Counted from the first letter of the stretch, positions 47,318-56,814 are shown. The stretch: DNA of 64,000 bases from Massilia sp. YIM B02763 (GCF_030412015.1 NZ_JASNRD010000014.1:1-64000), one strand, 5' to 3'. Notes: generated by a model not told the origin, from the sequence alone. Numbers and translations are program-made.

Positions 47318-49507
47318 TTATTCCGCCTGATATCCTGGATCTCGGCGCAACGCCGCGAGATCCGGCTCGGCATCTATGAAGTTCGATGGATAGCCCAGGC
47401 GCTTGGCTTTATTTATCGCCGCGAGCGCTAGCGAACGTTTGCCTAATAGTTCGTAAGCCATACCTGCCCGAAATTGCACTGTCGGGTCATTCGGCGCCAA
47501 CGTCAGGGCACGTTGAACGAGCGGTGCAGCATCTACTGCCAGTCCTGCGCGTACCGCGTAGAGACCCATCCGCGAATTAAGTACCGGATCACTAGGGGCG
47601 CGTGCCAACTTCGGCGTCAGCAGCTGTCGCGCCTTGTCGTAAGCTTGCTTAGCTTGTTGTTCGCGACCTGGCAGCCAGAGAAGCGTGTCAGCGAGATTCG
47701 CCCAGTTCAGGTAGTCGCCAGGCGAACCGCGCGTGGGTGACACTGCGTTTTCGAATGCTTTTGCTGCGCCTACAAAATCACCGCGTACGAACAATGCGTT
47801 TCCAAGGTTGGTGTAAAGATGCGCGCTCGGGCGGATTTGCAGCCCTTCCTGCAGTACTTGTAGGGCCTCATCACTACGGTCTTGCATCAGGAGAACGCCG
47901 TTCAGGTTCGCGTATGGGAATACGGCATCCGGCTGCAGTGCGATACTGTGTCTAAAGGCCTGCTCCGCCGCCGCGTAGTCGCCTTGCGTTACCTTGAATG
48001 CACCGAGCTCGCCATAGAAAATCGCTTCTTGAGGGAAACGACGAATGCCTTCATCAATGGCCGCGATTGTCTGCGGCGTTCTTCGGGCATTGCGAAGGGA
48101 CTCTACTTTGCCGCGCCATGCAAAATAATTGTTAGGATCAAGCCGAAGCGCGCGTTCATAGGCTTCGGACGCAGCTGCAAACTGTCCCTTACGGTCTAGA
48201 ACGGCACCTTGCGCAACTTGGCTCAATGCCAATTGGTCATTGAGCTTGAGCGCCAACTGTGCGCCAGCGTCAGCTTTTTGTAGCCAGATTTCGTCCTTGT
48301 CGTCCGTTGCAAAACGCTGGCTATACACCAGCGAAATGCCTGCGACGGCTGCGGCGTTGTTTGGGCTGCGTACAAGAATCTCGTTGAACCGCTTTTCAGC
48401 ATCTTGAAGCTCCCCCGAGAGATCACTGCGCTTCAGCGCGGTCAATGCCTGCTCCATTGCTGCTGCTTCCGAATACGGCGCCAGAGGATTTTGAAGCGAC
48501 TTCATATTGGGCCCCGCCTGCCACCAAGCGACACCCGCTAGCGCTGCCAGCAAAATCGCTACGCTTCCGAACCCCGCAGGGCTCAATAAATGATAGCGAC
48601 GGTCCTTGAGGTCGGAATCGACGCTCGGAAGGGCTCGTGGTGGATCGATCGACGACGAATCATACTGTTGCAAGATTCGCTTTCCGGCCTCGCCGATCGT
48701 CGCGATGCGTTGCTCGGGGACACGCGCCGTCATTCCCCGGACGAGCGCAATGAGCGCAGTATCGAGGCTATCCGGATAGTCCCAACTATCCGACGAAGAC
48801 TGTATGTGTGCCGCAGCCAGTGCGAGGCCATTCAGCGTGGAGAACGGTCGCTTGCCGACCACCATCTCATAGAGCATCACACCCAGCGAGTAAATGTCGC
48901 CACGCGCATCGGGTAGCGCACCGAGCAAGCGCTCCGGCGCCATGTACGCGATCGTTCCCTGCGGCTCGGACTGCGTGATCGTGGTCGTCGCCAGCATGTC
49001 GTGGCGCAGCGCCAGCCCGAAGTCGAGGATGCGCACCTTCCCGCTTGGCTCGAGCATGATGTTCGATGGCTTCAGGTCGCCGTGGACCAGCCCGGACGCA
49101 TGCGCGTCCTGCATCGCTTCGGCCACTTGGCGCGTCCAGTCGAGCGCATCGGCCAGGGCTGGTTTGCCCTCCGCCAGCACTCGCTTGAGCGTGCGGCCGG
49201 GAATCAGCTCCATGACGATGAACTGGCCGTCCTCCGTCTCTTCAATCGCATGGACCTTGACGAATGCCGGATGATGGAGCGAGGCGGCCATTCGTGCTTC
49301 GCGCATGAGGTCGGCGCCTGCCGCGACGGCATCGTGCTTGACGCGCTTGATCGCGACGCTGCGCTGCAGCTTCGTATCCCAGGACTCGTAGACTTCGCCA
49401 TGCCCCCCTTCGCCCAGGCGGCCACGAAATGCATAATGTGCCGGCGCGGGAGGAAAGGCGGTGGACGGCACTGAGCTGGAAGGAAGAACGTCGTCGAGAA
49501 CAGCCAT
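47318..49507 (-). CDS. Membrane Ser/Thr protein kinase with C-terminal TPR repeats
   Basis: A 729-residue Hanks-type kinase. Residues 25-280 carry the glycine loop GRLGEGGHGEVY, K54, E70, HGDLKPSN (catalytic D144, but HGD in place of HRD) and DFG (162-164), then SEPQGTIAYMAPE. A single TM helix (about 312-328) follows, then about 400 residues of TPR-like repeats outside the cytoplasm (RALRLDPNNYFAW, HSIALQPDAVFPYANL, LYTNLGNALF). The kinase half has normal high GC, while the TPR half is noticeably AT-richer. No ribosome site precedes the ATG, and a GGAACA-AAG-TGTTCC palindrome lies 13 bases upstream. Likely partners are the FHA activator and the small gene downstream. Confidence 0.9.
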   Translation of the reverse strand: MAVLDDVLPSSSVPSTAFPPAPAHYAFRGRLGEGGHGEVYESWDTKLQRSVAIKRVKHDAVAAGADLMREARMAASLHHPAFVKVHAIEETEDGQFIVMELIPGRTLKRVLAEGKPALADALDWTRQVAEAMQDAHASGLVHGDLKPSNIMLEPSGKVRILDFGLALRHDMLATTTITQSEPQGTIAYMAPERLLGALPDARGDIYSLGVMLYEMVVGKRPFSTLNGLALAAAHIQSSSDSWDYPDSLDTALIALVRGMTARVPEQRIATIGEAGKRILQQYDSSSIDPPRALPSVDSDLKDRRYHLLSPAGFGSVAILLAALAGVAWWQAGPNMKSLQNPLAPYSEAAAMEQALTALKRSDLSGELQDAEKRFNEILVRSPNNAAAVAGISLVYSQRFATDDKDEIWLQKADAGAQLALKLNDQLALSQVAQGAVLDRKGQFAAASEAYERALRLDPNNYFAWRGKVESLRNARRTPQTIAAIDEGIRRFPQEAIFYGELGAFKVTQGDYAAAEQAFRHSIALQPDAVFPYANLNGVLLMQDRSDEALQVLQEGLQIRPSAHLYTNLGNALFVRGDFVGAAKAFENAVSPTRGSPGDYLNWANLADTLLWLPGREQQAKQAYDKARQLLTPKLARAPSDPVLNSRMGLYAVRAGLAVDAAPLVQRALTLAPNDPTVQFRAGMAYELLGKRSLALAAINKAKRLGYPSNFIDAEPDLAALRRDPGYQAE

Positions 49508-49519
49508 GCCATTGGATAC

Positions 49520-49534
49520 GGAACAAAGTGTTCC
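49520..49534. promoter_or_regulatory. GGAACA-AAG-TGTTCC palindrome before the kinase gene
   Basis: A perfect 6-bp inverted repeat with a 3-base spacer, 13-27 bases before the kinase ATG. It may be an operator or a hairpin in the leader. Confidence 0.4.
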
Positions 49535-49626
49535 TGATTATAGCAATGGGGCAACTAAAAATGGATGCAGAGATGCAATTTTTAGTCGCGTCCCGGCGAC
49601 ACTTTTACACATCCATGGAGCGGGCT

Positions 49627-51531
49627 TCAGCCCCGCGCCGGCTTCTCCGGCGACACGAACGCCAGCGCTTCCTCGAACGACCTCAGCACGATATCGATAT
49701 GGTTCTCGATCGCCGATTGCGGCACCGTCGAGCGGTCGAACGGCGGGCGGACCGTGGCCAGCAGCACGGTCGGCAGGCTGTTGCGCAGTTCCAGCGCCGC
49801 CGTCAGCCACGTGGCCAGGTGCTCTTCCATCGGGTAGGGCAGGAAGATGGTCGAGATCAGTTCGGCGTAATCGGGTCCCGGGCCTTTCGTTTCCAGCAGC
49901 GTGAAGCTGCGCGCGTCGATGTCGCCTTCGCGCAGCGCCCGCACCAGCAGTTCGCTCAGGATGCCGTCGCGCTCGGACGCCAGGCCGGCGCACAGGACGA
50001 CCGAATGGGCCGGCACGTCGAGCGAACCCTGCCAGCGGCCCTGCCGCTCCTCGCGCATCTGGCGCAGGTGGGCGCCGAGGTTGGCGTCCAGGAGGGAGAC
50101 GTTGCGCCGGCGCAGGCTGCGGATGGGGACGGGCATGTCCGGCGTCAGCTGCGACGCGACGTCGGCGATGGTGGCGCGGATGCGGGCCAGCTGGGTATCG
50201 TCGATCTGGCCGCTGCGGATGTCGGCGGAGGCCGTCGTCAGGCCCGGCAGCAGCACCTGGTCGCAGTAGCGCGCGAAGCTGGCGCGGCGCAGGTAGGCGC
50301 GGGCGTCGCGCAGGATGGTCTCCGTATCGCCGGCCAGCACGCGCTGGTACAGGCGCTGGGCGCCGCTGACGCTGGGGGCGTCGCCGAGCAGGATGGTCAC
50401 CGGTTCGAGGCCGCGCACGTGGCGGCCGGCCACCACGAGGCACAGCGTCAGCGGCGTCGACAGCAGCAGGCCGATCGGTCCCCACATCGCGCCCCAGAAT
50501 ACGGCCGAGACGATCACCGCCAGCGGCGACAGGCCCGAGCTGTGGCCATAGACCTTGGGCTCGACGACGTTGGCGACGAACAATTCCAGCGCCAGGAACA
50601 GGGCGATGCACGAGACCGCCAGCTGCCAGCCCGGATCGATGGCGGCGACGAAGACGGCGATGGTGAGCCCGGCGGCCATCACGCCCAGGTAGGGCACGAA
50701 GCGCAGCATGGCGCTGAGGGCGCCCCATAGTCCGGCGTGCGGCACGCCGGCCAGCCATAGCAGCAGGCCGATCAGCGTGCCGAACGTCAGGTTGACGACG
50801 AATTGCGAGAAGAAGAAGCGCGACACGCCCTGGGCGGCATCGGACAGCGCACGGATCGTCCTGCCGACCTCGGCCTGGCCGGCCAGGCGGATCACGCGGT
50901 CGCGCAGCGATTCGTGCTCGAGCGTGATGAATACCAGCAGCACGAGCACGAGGCCCGCTTCGCCGATCGGTCCCCAGGCCACGGAGAACAGGCGCTGGAT
51001 CTGGTCGCTGGTCGTCAGGCGCGGCTGGCGGATCTCGACGGGCAGCGGCTGCGTCGGGCTGACGGTGACGGTGGTGATGCCGCGCCGGGCCGTGACGGCG
51101 CCCCGTTCCTGCGGCGAAACGGCGGTCAGCTCGGCCTCCAGGCGGGCGAAGGGGCGTTCCGCGAATTCGCGCACGGCGGCGACCTTGGTGCGGATCGCGG
51201 CGCGGTACTTCGGCAGGTCGTGCGACACGGCGACCAGCTGGAAGGCGAGGATCGTGCCGACGCCGATCACGCAGCTCGCGACGATGATCACCGACAGCAG
51301 CGTGGCCGGCATGTGCGACAGGCCGAACCGGCGCATGCTGCGGATCAGCGGCGCGATGACAAGGCTCAGGATGGATGCGAGCGCGAGCGGTTGGATGACG
51401 TCGCGGCCGAAGTACAGCAGTCCGAGGACGCAACAGGCCGTGACGATCGAGCCGGAACCCAGGTACTTGAATAAGGATGAATCGCGCATTCGCGGGGTGC
51501 GGGGCGGATGGCGGGACGCTGTCGCTGCCAT
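49627..51531 (-). CDS. AI-2E family transporter-like membrane protein with large cytoplasmic C-terminus
   Basis: A 634-residue protein from the start used here. Its first about 380 residues are an AI-2E (UPF0118/PerM) type domain with 6-8 TM helices (SGSIVTACCVLGLLYFG, MPATLLSVIIVASCVIG, RFVPYLGVMAAGLTIAVFV, SPLAVIVSAVFWGAMWGPIG). About 250 soluble residues follow, with no named domain (DAPSVSGAQRLYQRVL, SVVLCAGLASERDGILSELL). Family members have been described as autoinducer-2 exporters, Na+/H+ antiporters or of unknown role. ATG 51531 is chosen, but ATG 51489 is possible, and the only good ribosome site (GGAGG) is 13 bases away. Confidence 0.82.
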   Translation of the reverse strand: MAATASRHPPRTPRMRDSSLFKYLGSGSIVTACCVLGLLYFGRDVIQPLALASILSLVIAPLIRSMRRFGLSHMPATLLSVIIVASCVIGVGTILAFQLVAVSHDLPKYRAAIRTKVAAVREFAERPFARLEAELTAVSPQERGAVTARRGITTVTVSPTQPLPVEIRQPRLTTSDQIQRLFSVAWGPIGEAGLVLVLLVFITLEHESLRDRVIRLAGQAEVGRTIRALSDAAQGVSRFFFSQFVVNLTFGTLIGLLLWLAGVPHAGLWGALSAMLRFVPYLGVMAAGLTIAVFVAAIDPGWQLAVSCIALFLALELFVANVVEPKVYGHSSGLSPLAVIVSAVFWGAMWGPIGLLLSTPLTLCLVVAGRHVRGLEPVTILLGDAPSVSGAQRLYQRVLAGDTETILRDARAYLRRASFARYCDQVLLPGLTTASADIRSGQIDDTQLARIRATIADVASQLTPDMPVPIRSLRRRNVSLLDANLGAHLRQMREERQGRWQGSLDVPAHSVVLCAGLASERDGILSELLVRALREGDIDARSFTLLETKGPGPDYAELISTIFLPYPMEEHLATWLTAALELRNSLPTVLLATVRPPFDRSTVPQSAIENHIDIVLRSFEEALAFVSPEKPARG

Positions 51532-51645
51532 TCGTAAACATGAAACCTCCAATGTAACGAAAAAATGGCACCCAATCAAATTAGCTTATGGAAATAGAAA
51601 GGAAAGGACGTTTTGTACGTACGACACGGCCCTGAACCCGAGGAA

Positions 51646-52254
51646 TCAGGCCCTGGACCGCCCGCCGTCCGCTGCCGGCGCCTTCTGGGCCGGTCCGATG
51701 GTCCACATATGGATGGTCCGGCCGCCGACGTCCTCCGTGCGCTCCGGCGGCCACTCGGGACCCATGTCGAAGGCGTGCGAGACGACGCGGCTGCCGACCT
51801 TGAGCTGTTGCCACAGCTTGGGGCGCAGCTTGACGTTCACGTCGGGCAGCAGGTACAGGGTGACGACCGAGGCGCGCGACAGGTCGGTCTCGAACAGGTT
51901 GGCGATGCGGAAGTCGACGCGGGTGCCCACGCCGGCCTTTTTCGCGTTGGCGCGCGCCTCCGTGATGCGTTCGGGATTCAGGTCGATGCCCAGTCCCTGC
52001 GCGCCGAATTCGCGCGCCGCGCTGACGACGATGCGGCCGTCGCCGCAGCCCAGGTCGATCAGGTAGTCGCTCTTGGCCACATGGGCCAGTTCCAGCATGC
52101 GGTCGACGACGTCCTGCGGCGTCGGCACATAGGGGACGTCCAGGCGCGCCGGCGGCCGCTTGTCCTGGGCGCAGGCGACCGGCGCGGGCAGCAGGGCGAT
52201 GCCCCCGGCGGCGGCGGCGAGCAGGAAGTGGCGGCGGTGCATGATCGGGTTCAT
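51646..52254 (-). CDS. Exported class I SAM methyltransferase with Tat-like signal
   Basis: A 202-residue protein. The N-terminus MNPIMHRRHFLLAAAAGGIA looks like a Tat signal (RRHFLL) followed by a likely cleavage near VACA-QDK. The mature domain has an intact SAM loop (YLIDLGCGDGRIVVSAA), GLGIDLNPERI, and a strand with VVTLYLLPDVNVKLRP. Such small methyltransferase-like proteins with a signal peptide recur in proteobacteria, but the substrate is unknown. Its ATG overlaps the stop of the upstream permease gene by 4 bp, so the two are co-transcribed. ATG 52242 is an alternative start that still keeps the twin arginines. Confidence 0.85.
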   Translation of the reverse strand: MNPIMHRRHFLLAAAAGGIALLPAPVACAQDKRPPARLDVPYVPTPQDVVDRMLELAHVAKSDYLIDLGCGDGRIVVSAAREFGAQGLGIDLNPERITEARANAKKAGVGTRVDFRIANLFETDLSRASVVTLYLLPDVNVKLRPKLWQQLKVGSRVVSHAFDMGPEWPPERTEDVGGRTIHMWTIGPAQKAPAADGGRSRA

Positions 52255-53768
52255 CTTCGCTTCTCCTCGGGTTCGAAGGCGGCGGGCGCCGCGCGCTGGC
52301 CGTCGTCGTGGCGCAGCACGACGAGCAGCAGCAGGCCGGCGGCAAGGACGGCGACGCCGATCCAGGCGGCATTCACGCCGCCCAGCGACTGGCTCGCCAC
52401 GTGGGTCAGGCTGGCCCACAGCATTGCCGTGCAGCTGGCGCAAAAGACCAGCGGCAGCAGCGGATACCACGGTACGCGGAAGGGGCGCGGGCGGGCAGGG
52501 TCGCGCCGCCGCAGGACGAACAGCGCGATGCCCGTCAAGAGGAAGAACAGCCAGAAGACGGGCGCCGTGAATTCGACCATCGCACGAAAGCCGTCGCCGC
52601 TGCCGCTGCCGATGCCGACCAGCAGCAGCGCGGCCGCGGTCTGCAGCAGCATGGCGCTGGCCGGGCTGCCGCGTGCGCCATCCCAGCGGGCCAGACGGCG
52701 CAGGCGCGGCCAGTCGCGGCCGAGTGCATAGCCGGTGCGGGCGCCGACGATCATCGTGGCATTGATCGACGTGAGCGCGGACACCGCCACCAGCAGGGCG
52801 ATGGCTTCGCTGCCCGCGTCGCCCAGGCCCAGGCGCAGCACGTCGGCGGCGGGCGCGCTCGACGCGGCCAGCGCGGCCATGCCCAGCGCATGCCAGTAGG
52901 CCCAGCACACCAGCAGGTACAGCGCCGTGATCAGGGCGACGGAGAGGACCAGCGCCCGCACCATGGCGCGTGGCCCTCCGCGCAGTTCGGCGCTGATGTA
53001 GGCGGCCTCGTTCCAGCCGCCGTAGGTGAGGAGCACGAATACCATCGCGAGGCCGAAGGCCGCGGGCGCGCCGCCGGCGGCTGCGGCTGCGGCGGCAGGG
53101 GACGGCGTGGCGCCGCCGGCCGCCAGCGCCAGCGGGACGCCGCCGACCAGCAGCAGCCCGCCCACCTCGACGAAGGTGAGCCAGTTCTGGGTGCGGCTGC
53201 CGCTGCGGATGCCGGCCAGGTTGACCGCTGCCAGCGCCACGACGGCGGCCGCGGCGTAGACGGTGGCGCCGGCGGCGGGCGCCAGCGACGCCAGCGGCAG
53301 CGCCTGTTGCGCGTAGTCGCCGAACACGAAGGCCAGCAGCGCGATCGAGCCCGTCGTGATCACGGCGTAGCGCGCCCAGCCGAACAGGAAGGCGAGCCCG
53401 CGCCCGTACGCTTCGCGCAGGTAGTGATAGTCGCCTCCGGCATGCGCATGGCTCGTCGCCAGCTCGGCGTAGCACAGGGCGCCGACGAGGGACAGGGCGC
53501 CGCCGAGTGTCCACGCGAGGAACATCCAGCCGGGACTGCCGGTCAGGCCGGCGACGGCGGCGGGCGCCTTGAAGATGCCGGCGCCGATGACGATGCCGAC
53601 GATCAGCGTGACGGCTTCGCGCTGGCCCAGGGTGGGCCGCGGGGCGTCGCGGCATTCGACTTCGGCGTCGTGCGGTGCATCGGGCATGGTGGCGAACGGC
53701 TCGGGTGGCGGGGTCTTGTCCGGTAAGACGAGGCGGGCAGGACGAAGTTCCGGCGCAGGTGCCGGCAT
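52251..53768 (-). CDS. APC-superfamily amino acid permease
   Basis: A 505-residue transporter with about 12 TM helices. TM1 has the characteristic broken motif GIVIGAGIFKAPAAVAG, TM3 follows with ELATSHAHAGGDYHYLREAYG, and TM6 with FVLLTYGGWNEAAYI. These are typical of the LAT/AAT groups. The first 27 residues are Pro/Ala-rich and may not be translated, since ATG 53687 (MPDAPHDAE) is an alternative and neither has a clear ribosome site. It is co-transcribed with the exported methyltransferase. The substrate cannot be read from sequence. Confidence 0.87.
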   Translation of the reverse strand: MPAPAPELRPARLVLPDKTPPPEPFATMPDAPHDAEVECRDAPRPTLGQREAVTLIVGIVIGAGIFKAPAAVAGLTGSPGWMFLAWTLGGALSLVGALCYAELATSHAHAGGDYHYLREAYGRGLAFLFGWARYAVITTGSIALLAFVFGDYAQQALPLASLAPAAGATVYAAAAVVALAAVNLAGIRSGSRTQNWLTFVEVGGLLLVGGVPLALAAGGATPSPAAAAAAAGGAPAAFGLAMVFVLLTYGGWNEAAYISAELRGGPRAMVRALVLSVALITALYLLVCWAYWHALGMAALAASSAPAADVLRLGLGDAGSEAIALLVAVSALTSINATMIVGARTGYALGRDWPRLRRLARWDGARGSPASAMLLQTAAALLLVGIGSGSGDGFRAMVEFTAPVFWLFFLLTGIALFVLRRRDPARPRPFRVPWYPLLPLVFCASCTAMLWASLTHVASQSLGGVNAAWIGVAVLAAGLLLLVVLRHDDGQRAAPAAFEPEEKRR

Positions 53769-53928
53769 GGATACGTATCAAACGTGCGGCGCTGGACGTG
53801 GCCGTGACGCCCGGTAACGTGCGGGCCGGGCCCGGTACCCGATGCTAAGCTGGATGTTCGTGCCGGCCCCGGGGCGCGGCGCGCCGTTACCTCCACCCAA
53901 CGTTACGCAGAGCATCGAAAGGATCGAC

Positions 53929-55158
53929 ATGAAAGCCGTTGTATTCCACGACGTCGGCGACATCCGCCTCGAAGACGTTCCCGAACCCCGCATCGAAGGA
54001 CCGCAGGACGCCATCGTCCGCATCACCACCAGCGCCATCTGCGGCACGGACCTGCACTTCGTGCGCGGCAGCTTCAGCGGCATGGAAGCGGGGACGATCC
54101 TCGGGCACGAGGCGGTCGGCATCGTCGAGCAGCTCGGAAGCAACGTGCGCAACCTGTCGATCGGCGACCGGGTCGTGATCCCCTCGACCATCGCCTGCGG
54201 CTATTGCTCGTACTGCCGCGCCGGCTACTATGCCCAGTGCGACAACGCCAACCCCAACGGCCCGTCGGCTGGCACCGCCTTCTACGGCGGGCCGAAGGCG
54301 ACCGGCCCGTTCAACGGCCTGCAGGCCGAGAAGGCGCGCGTCCCCTTCGCCAACGTGAACCTGATCCGCCTGCCGGACGAGGTCACGGACGACCAGGCGA
54401 TCCTGCTGTCCGATATCTTCCCGACGGCCTGGTTCGGCGCCGACCTGGCGGACATCGAGCATGGCCACACGGTGGCCGTGTTCGGCTGCGGTCCGGTCGG
54501 CCAGTTCGCGATCGCCTCGGCCAAGCTGATGGGCGCGGCGCGCGTGCTGGCCGTCGACAACCTGCCGGACCGCCTGGAGGTCGCGCGGCGCCAGGGCGCG
54601 GAGGTGATCAATTTTGACGAGGAGGATCCCGTCAAGACCATTCTCGAGCTGACGGGCGGCATCGGCGTCGACGCCGTGATCGATGCCGTGGGCGTCGATG
54701 CCGCATGCCCGCACCATGGCCCGGCCGCGCAACAGGCGGCCGAGAAGAAGGAGCAGTTCGAGCGCGAGGTACAGGAAGTGGCGCCGCACCAGCATCCGGA
54801 CGGCGACAACTGGCATCCGGGCCAGGCGCCGTCCCAGGCCCAGCAGTGGGCCGTGCAGGCGCTGGCGAAGGCAGGCACGCTGTCGATCATCGGCGTGTAT
54901 CCGCCGTCGGACAACTCCTTCCCGATCGGCAGCGCCATGAACAAGAACCTCACCATCCGCATGGGCAACTGCAACCACCGCAAATACATTCCCGACCTGA
55001 TCGAACTGGTGCGTACGGGGGCCTTCGACCCGACCTCGATCATCACCCAACGCGAAGGCATGGAATCCGTGATCGACGCCTACAAGGAATTCGACCTGCA
55101 CCGCCCCGGCTGGCTGAAGGTCGAGCTGATCGAGTCGCGCGACGGCCGGCGCGGCTGA
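53929..55158 (+). CDS. Zinc-dependent alcohol dehydrogenase (FdhA-like)
   Basis: A 409-residue medium-chain dehydrogenase. The catalytic zinc site is C38, H60 and E61 (ICGTDLH, GHEAVG), and the structural zinc site has C90, C93, C96 and C104 (ACGYCSYCRAGYYAQC). The NAD fold follows in VAVFGCGPVGQFAIASAKLMG. An insertion of about 60 residues (about 258-315, rich in Q/E) is typical of the glutathione-independent formaldehyde-dehydrogenase-like group, so aldehyde or alcohol oxidation is likely but not certain. ATG 53929 follows AAAGGA; an in-frame ATG at 53842 lies in the promoter region. It stands alone, with the LysE gene convergent. Confidence 0.9.
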   Translation: MKAVVFHDVGDIRLEDVPEPRIEGPQDAIVRITTSAICGTDLHFVRGSFSGMEAGTILGHEAVGIVEQLGSNVRNLSIGDRVVIPSTIACGYCSYCRAGYYAQCDNANPNGPSAGTAFYGGPKATGPFNGLQAEKARVPFANVNLIRLPDEVTDDQAILLSDIFPTAWFGADLADIEHGHTVAVFGCGPVGQFAIASAKLMGAARVLAVDNLPDRLEVARRQGAEVINFDEEDPVKTILELTGGIGVDAVIDAVGVDAACPHHGPAAQQAAEKKEQFEREVQEVAPHQHPDGDNWHPGQAPSQAQQWAVQALAKAGTLSIIGVYPPSDNSFPIGSAMNKNLTIRMGNCNHRKYIPDLIELVRTGAFDPTSIITQREGMESVIDAYKEFDLHRPGWLKVELIESRDGRRG

Positions 55159-55200
55159 CCGGGCCCGCCGGGATCGGCGGGCGGTGGCCGGCGCCGTCGA

Positions 55201-55827
55201 TCAGCGCGCCACGATCAGGCGCAGGCCCAGGCCGATGAACACGGCTCCGGCGATGCGGTCGAGCCACATGCCCGCCGCCGGGCGGCGCCCCAGCCAGGCG
55301 CCGATCGTCCCCGAAAAGAAGCCGAGCAGGCCGAACAGCACGGCGGCCTGCAGGGTGAAGGTCAGGCCCAGCAGCGCGATCTGCACGTTGGCGTCACCGC
55401 GGCCGGCAGCCACGAACTGCGGCAGGAAGGAGAGGAAGAACAGGGCGACCTTCGGATTGATCGCGTTGGCCAGCATGCCCTTGAAGAACAGCGTGCGCGC
55501 GGATTCCGCCACGCCCTCGGCCCGATCGACGCGAGCGCCGCCCCGGCTGCGGATCGCATGCCAGCCCATCCAGGCCAGGTACAGGCCGCCGCACACCTTC
55601 AATGCCGTGAACGCCACCGGCGACGCCGCGATCAGGGCGCTGACGCCGACCACGGCCAGCAGCGTATGGCTCAGGCAGCCGAACGCGCAGCCCAGGCCGA
55701 AGGCGATCCCGCGCAGGCGTCCCTTGGCGATGCCGATGCTCAGGACCATCATATTGTCCGGCCCCGGCGACAGGGTCAGCAGGACGGCGGCGGCGAGGAA
55801 GGCGAGGAATTGGTCGAGGGTCAGCAT
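55201..55827 (-). CDS. LysE/RhtB-family amino acid exporter
   Basis: A 208-residue inner-membrane protein with six TM segments. The family signature is near the N-terminus (TLSPGPDNMMVLSIGIAKG), followed by GLGCAFGCLSHTLLAVVG, KVCGGLYLAWMGWHAIRS and INPKVALFFLSFLPQF. These are typical of the LysE superfamily that exports amino acids and homoserine lactones. ATG 55827 is used; a TTG at 55854 would add nine residues. It lies convergent with the dehydrogenase gene and divergent from the phosphoesterase gene. Confidence 0.93.
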   Translation of the reverse strand: MLTLDQFLAFLAAAVLLTLSPGPDNMMVLSIGIAKGRLRGIAFGLGCAFGCLSHTLLAVVGVSALIAASPVAFTALKVCGGLYLAWMGWHAIRSRGGARVDRAEGVAESARTLFFKGMLANAINPKVALFFLSFLPQFVAAGRGDANVQIALLGLTFTLQAAVLFGLLGFFSGTIGAWLGRRPAAGMWLDRIAGAVFIGLGLRLIVAR

Positions 55828-55962
55828 CGGCGTTGTGATAAAAGTGGAGGCCAATCTTAGCGGCTCTTGATCTAGCGCACTAGTCCATGCACGCCCGGCG
55901 GCTAATCTGCGCCGTCCGCGGGACGCTTGGTGTAGAGTGCCAGTTTTACAAGTATCTTACGC

Positions 55963-56814
55963 ATGAGCAAGAACAAGCACGGCCGCCCCATCCGCCACGC
56001 CACCGAACGCGTCCTGAACTTCCTGCTGCTGGGCGGCATGGTCGCAGGGCTCAGCTACCGGCTCGGCGGCCAGGGCAGGGTGCGCGTCGTGCGCCAGGAC
56101 GTCGAGGTCAAGGGCGGCAGGCGCCTGCCGCAGCCGCTGCGCATCGGCTTCGCGTCCGACTTCCATGCGGGGCCGACGACGCACGGCGCCCTGTTCGACG
56201 ATCTCCTGCTGCAGGTCGAGCGCGAGCGTCCGGACGTGCTGCTGCTGGGCGGAGACTACGTGTCCTTCGACGCGGGCAACGTCCAGGCGCTGGCGGCGTT
56301 CCTGCGCCGCGCCGCCGTCCTCGCGCCGCTCGGCGCCTACGCGGTGATGGGCAACCACGACGTCTGGAACGGCCGCGAGACCATCGAGCGGGTGCTGCGC
56401 GACGCCGGGGTGGGGGTGCTGGTCAACCGCAGCGTGGCGCTGCCCGGCCCGTTCGACGAGGTCAGCATCTGCGGCATCGACGACCCCTGGACGGGCCAGC
56501 CGTCCGCGCGCGACGCCTTCGCCGGCGCCGGGCCGGTGCGTATTTACCTCATGCATTCTCCGGATGGTTTGTGGCGCCTGGAGGGTCAGCATTTCGACGT
56601 CGGCTTCGCCGGCCATACCCACGGTGGGCAGATCGCGCTCCAAAATGGTGCGCCGCTATTCCGGCCCAGCGGACCCGTGTCGCGCGACTACTGTTATGGC
56701 CGCTACGACATTCCCGGCAACGGACCGTTGATCGTTAGCCGGGGCGTCGGTTGCGCGGGCATTCCCTTGCGCCTGAATGCGGATCCGGAACTGCTCATCT
56801 GCACCCTACGCTAG
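55963..56814 (+). CDS. YaeI/YkuE-type metallophosphoesterase
   Basis: A 283-residue calcineurin-like phosphoesterase. Motifs are SDFHAGPTTH, LLLGGDYVSFD, GNHDVWNG and GHTHGGQI, the dimetal active site. A hydrophobic segment near the N-terminus (about 19-32) suggests a membrane anchor, as in YaeI/YkuE proteins that act on UDP- or lipid-linked phosphates. The substrate is not known. Its upstream gap of 135 bp contains no obvious promoter. Confidence 0.9.
   Translation: MSKNKHGRPIRHATERVLNFLLLGGMVAGLSYRLGGQGRVRVVRQDVEVKGGRRLPQPLRIGFASDFHAGPTTHGALFDDLLLQVERERPDVLLLGGDYVSFDAGNVQALAAFLRRAAVLAPLGAYAVMGNHDVWNGRETIERVLRDAGVGVLVNRSVALPGPFDEVSICGIDDPWTGQPSARDAFAGAGPVRIYLMHSPDGLWRLEGQHFDVGFAGHTHGGQIALQNGAPLFRPSGPVSRDYCYGRYDIPGNGPLIVSRGVGCAGIPLRLNADPELLICTLR

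Noticed and set aside
47000-48600. Lower-GC block considered as a mobile element or genomic island
   Set aside because: No integrase, tRNA junction, direct repeats or insertion sequence at its edges; the change occurs inside one gene, so it is reported only as a composition shift.
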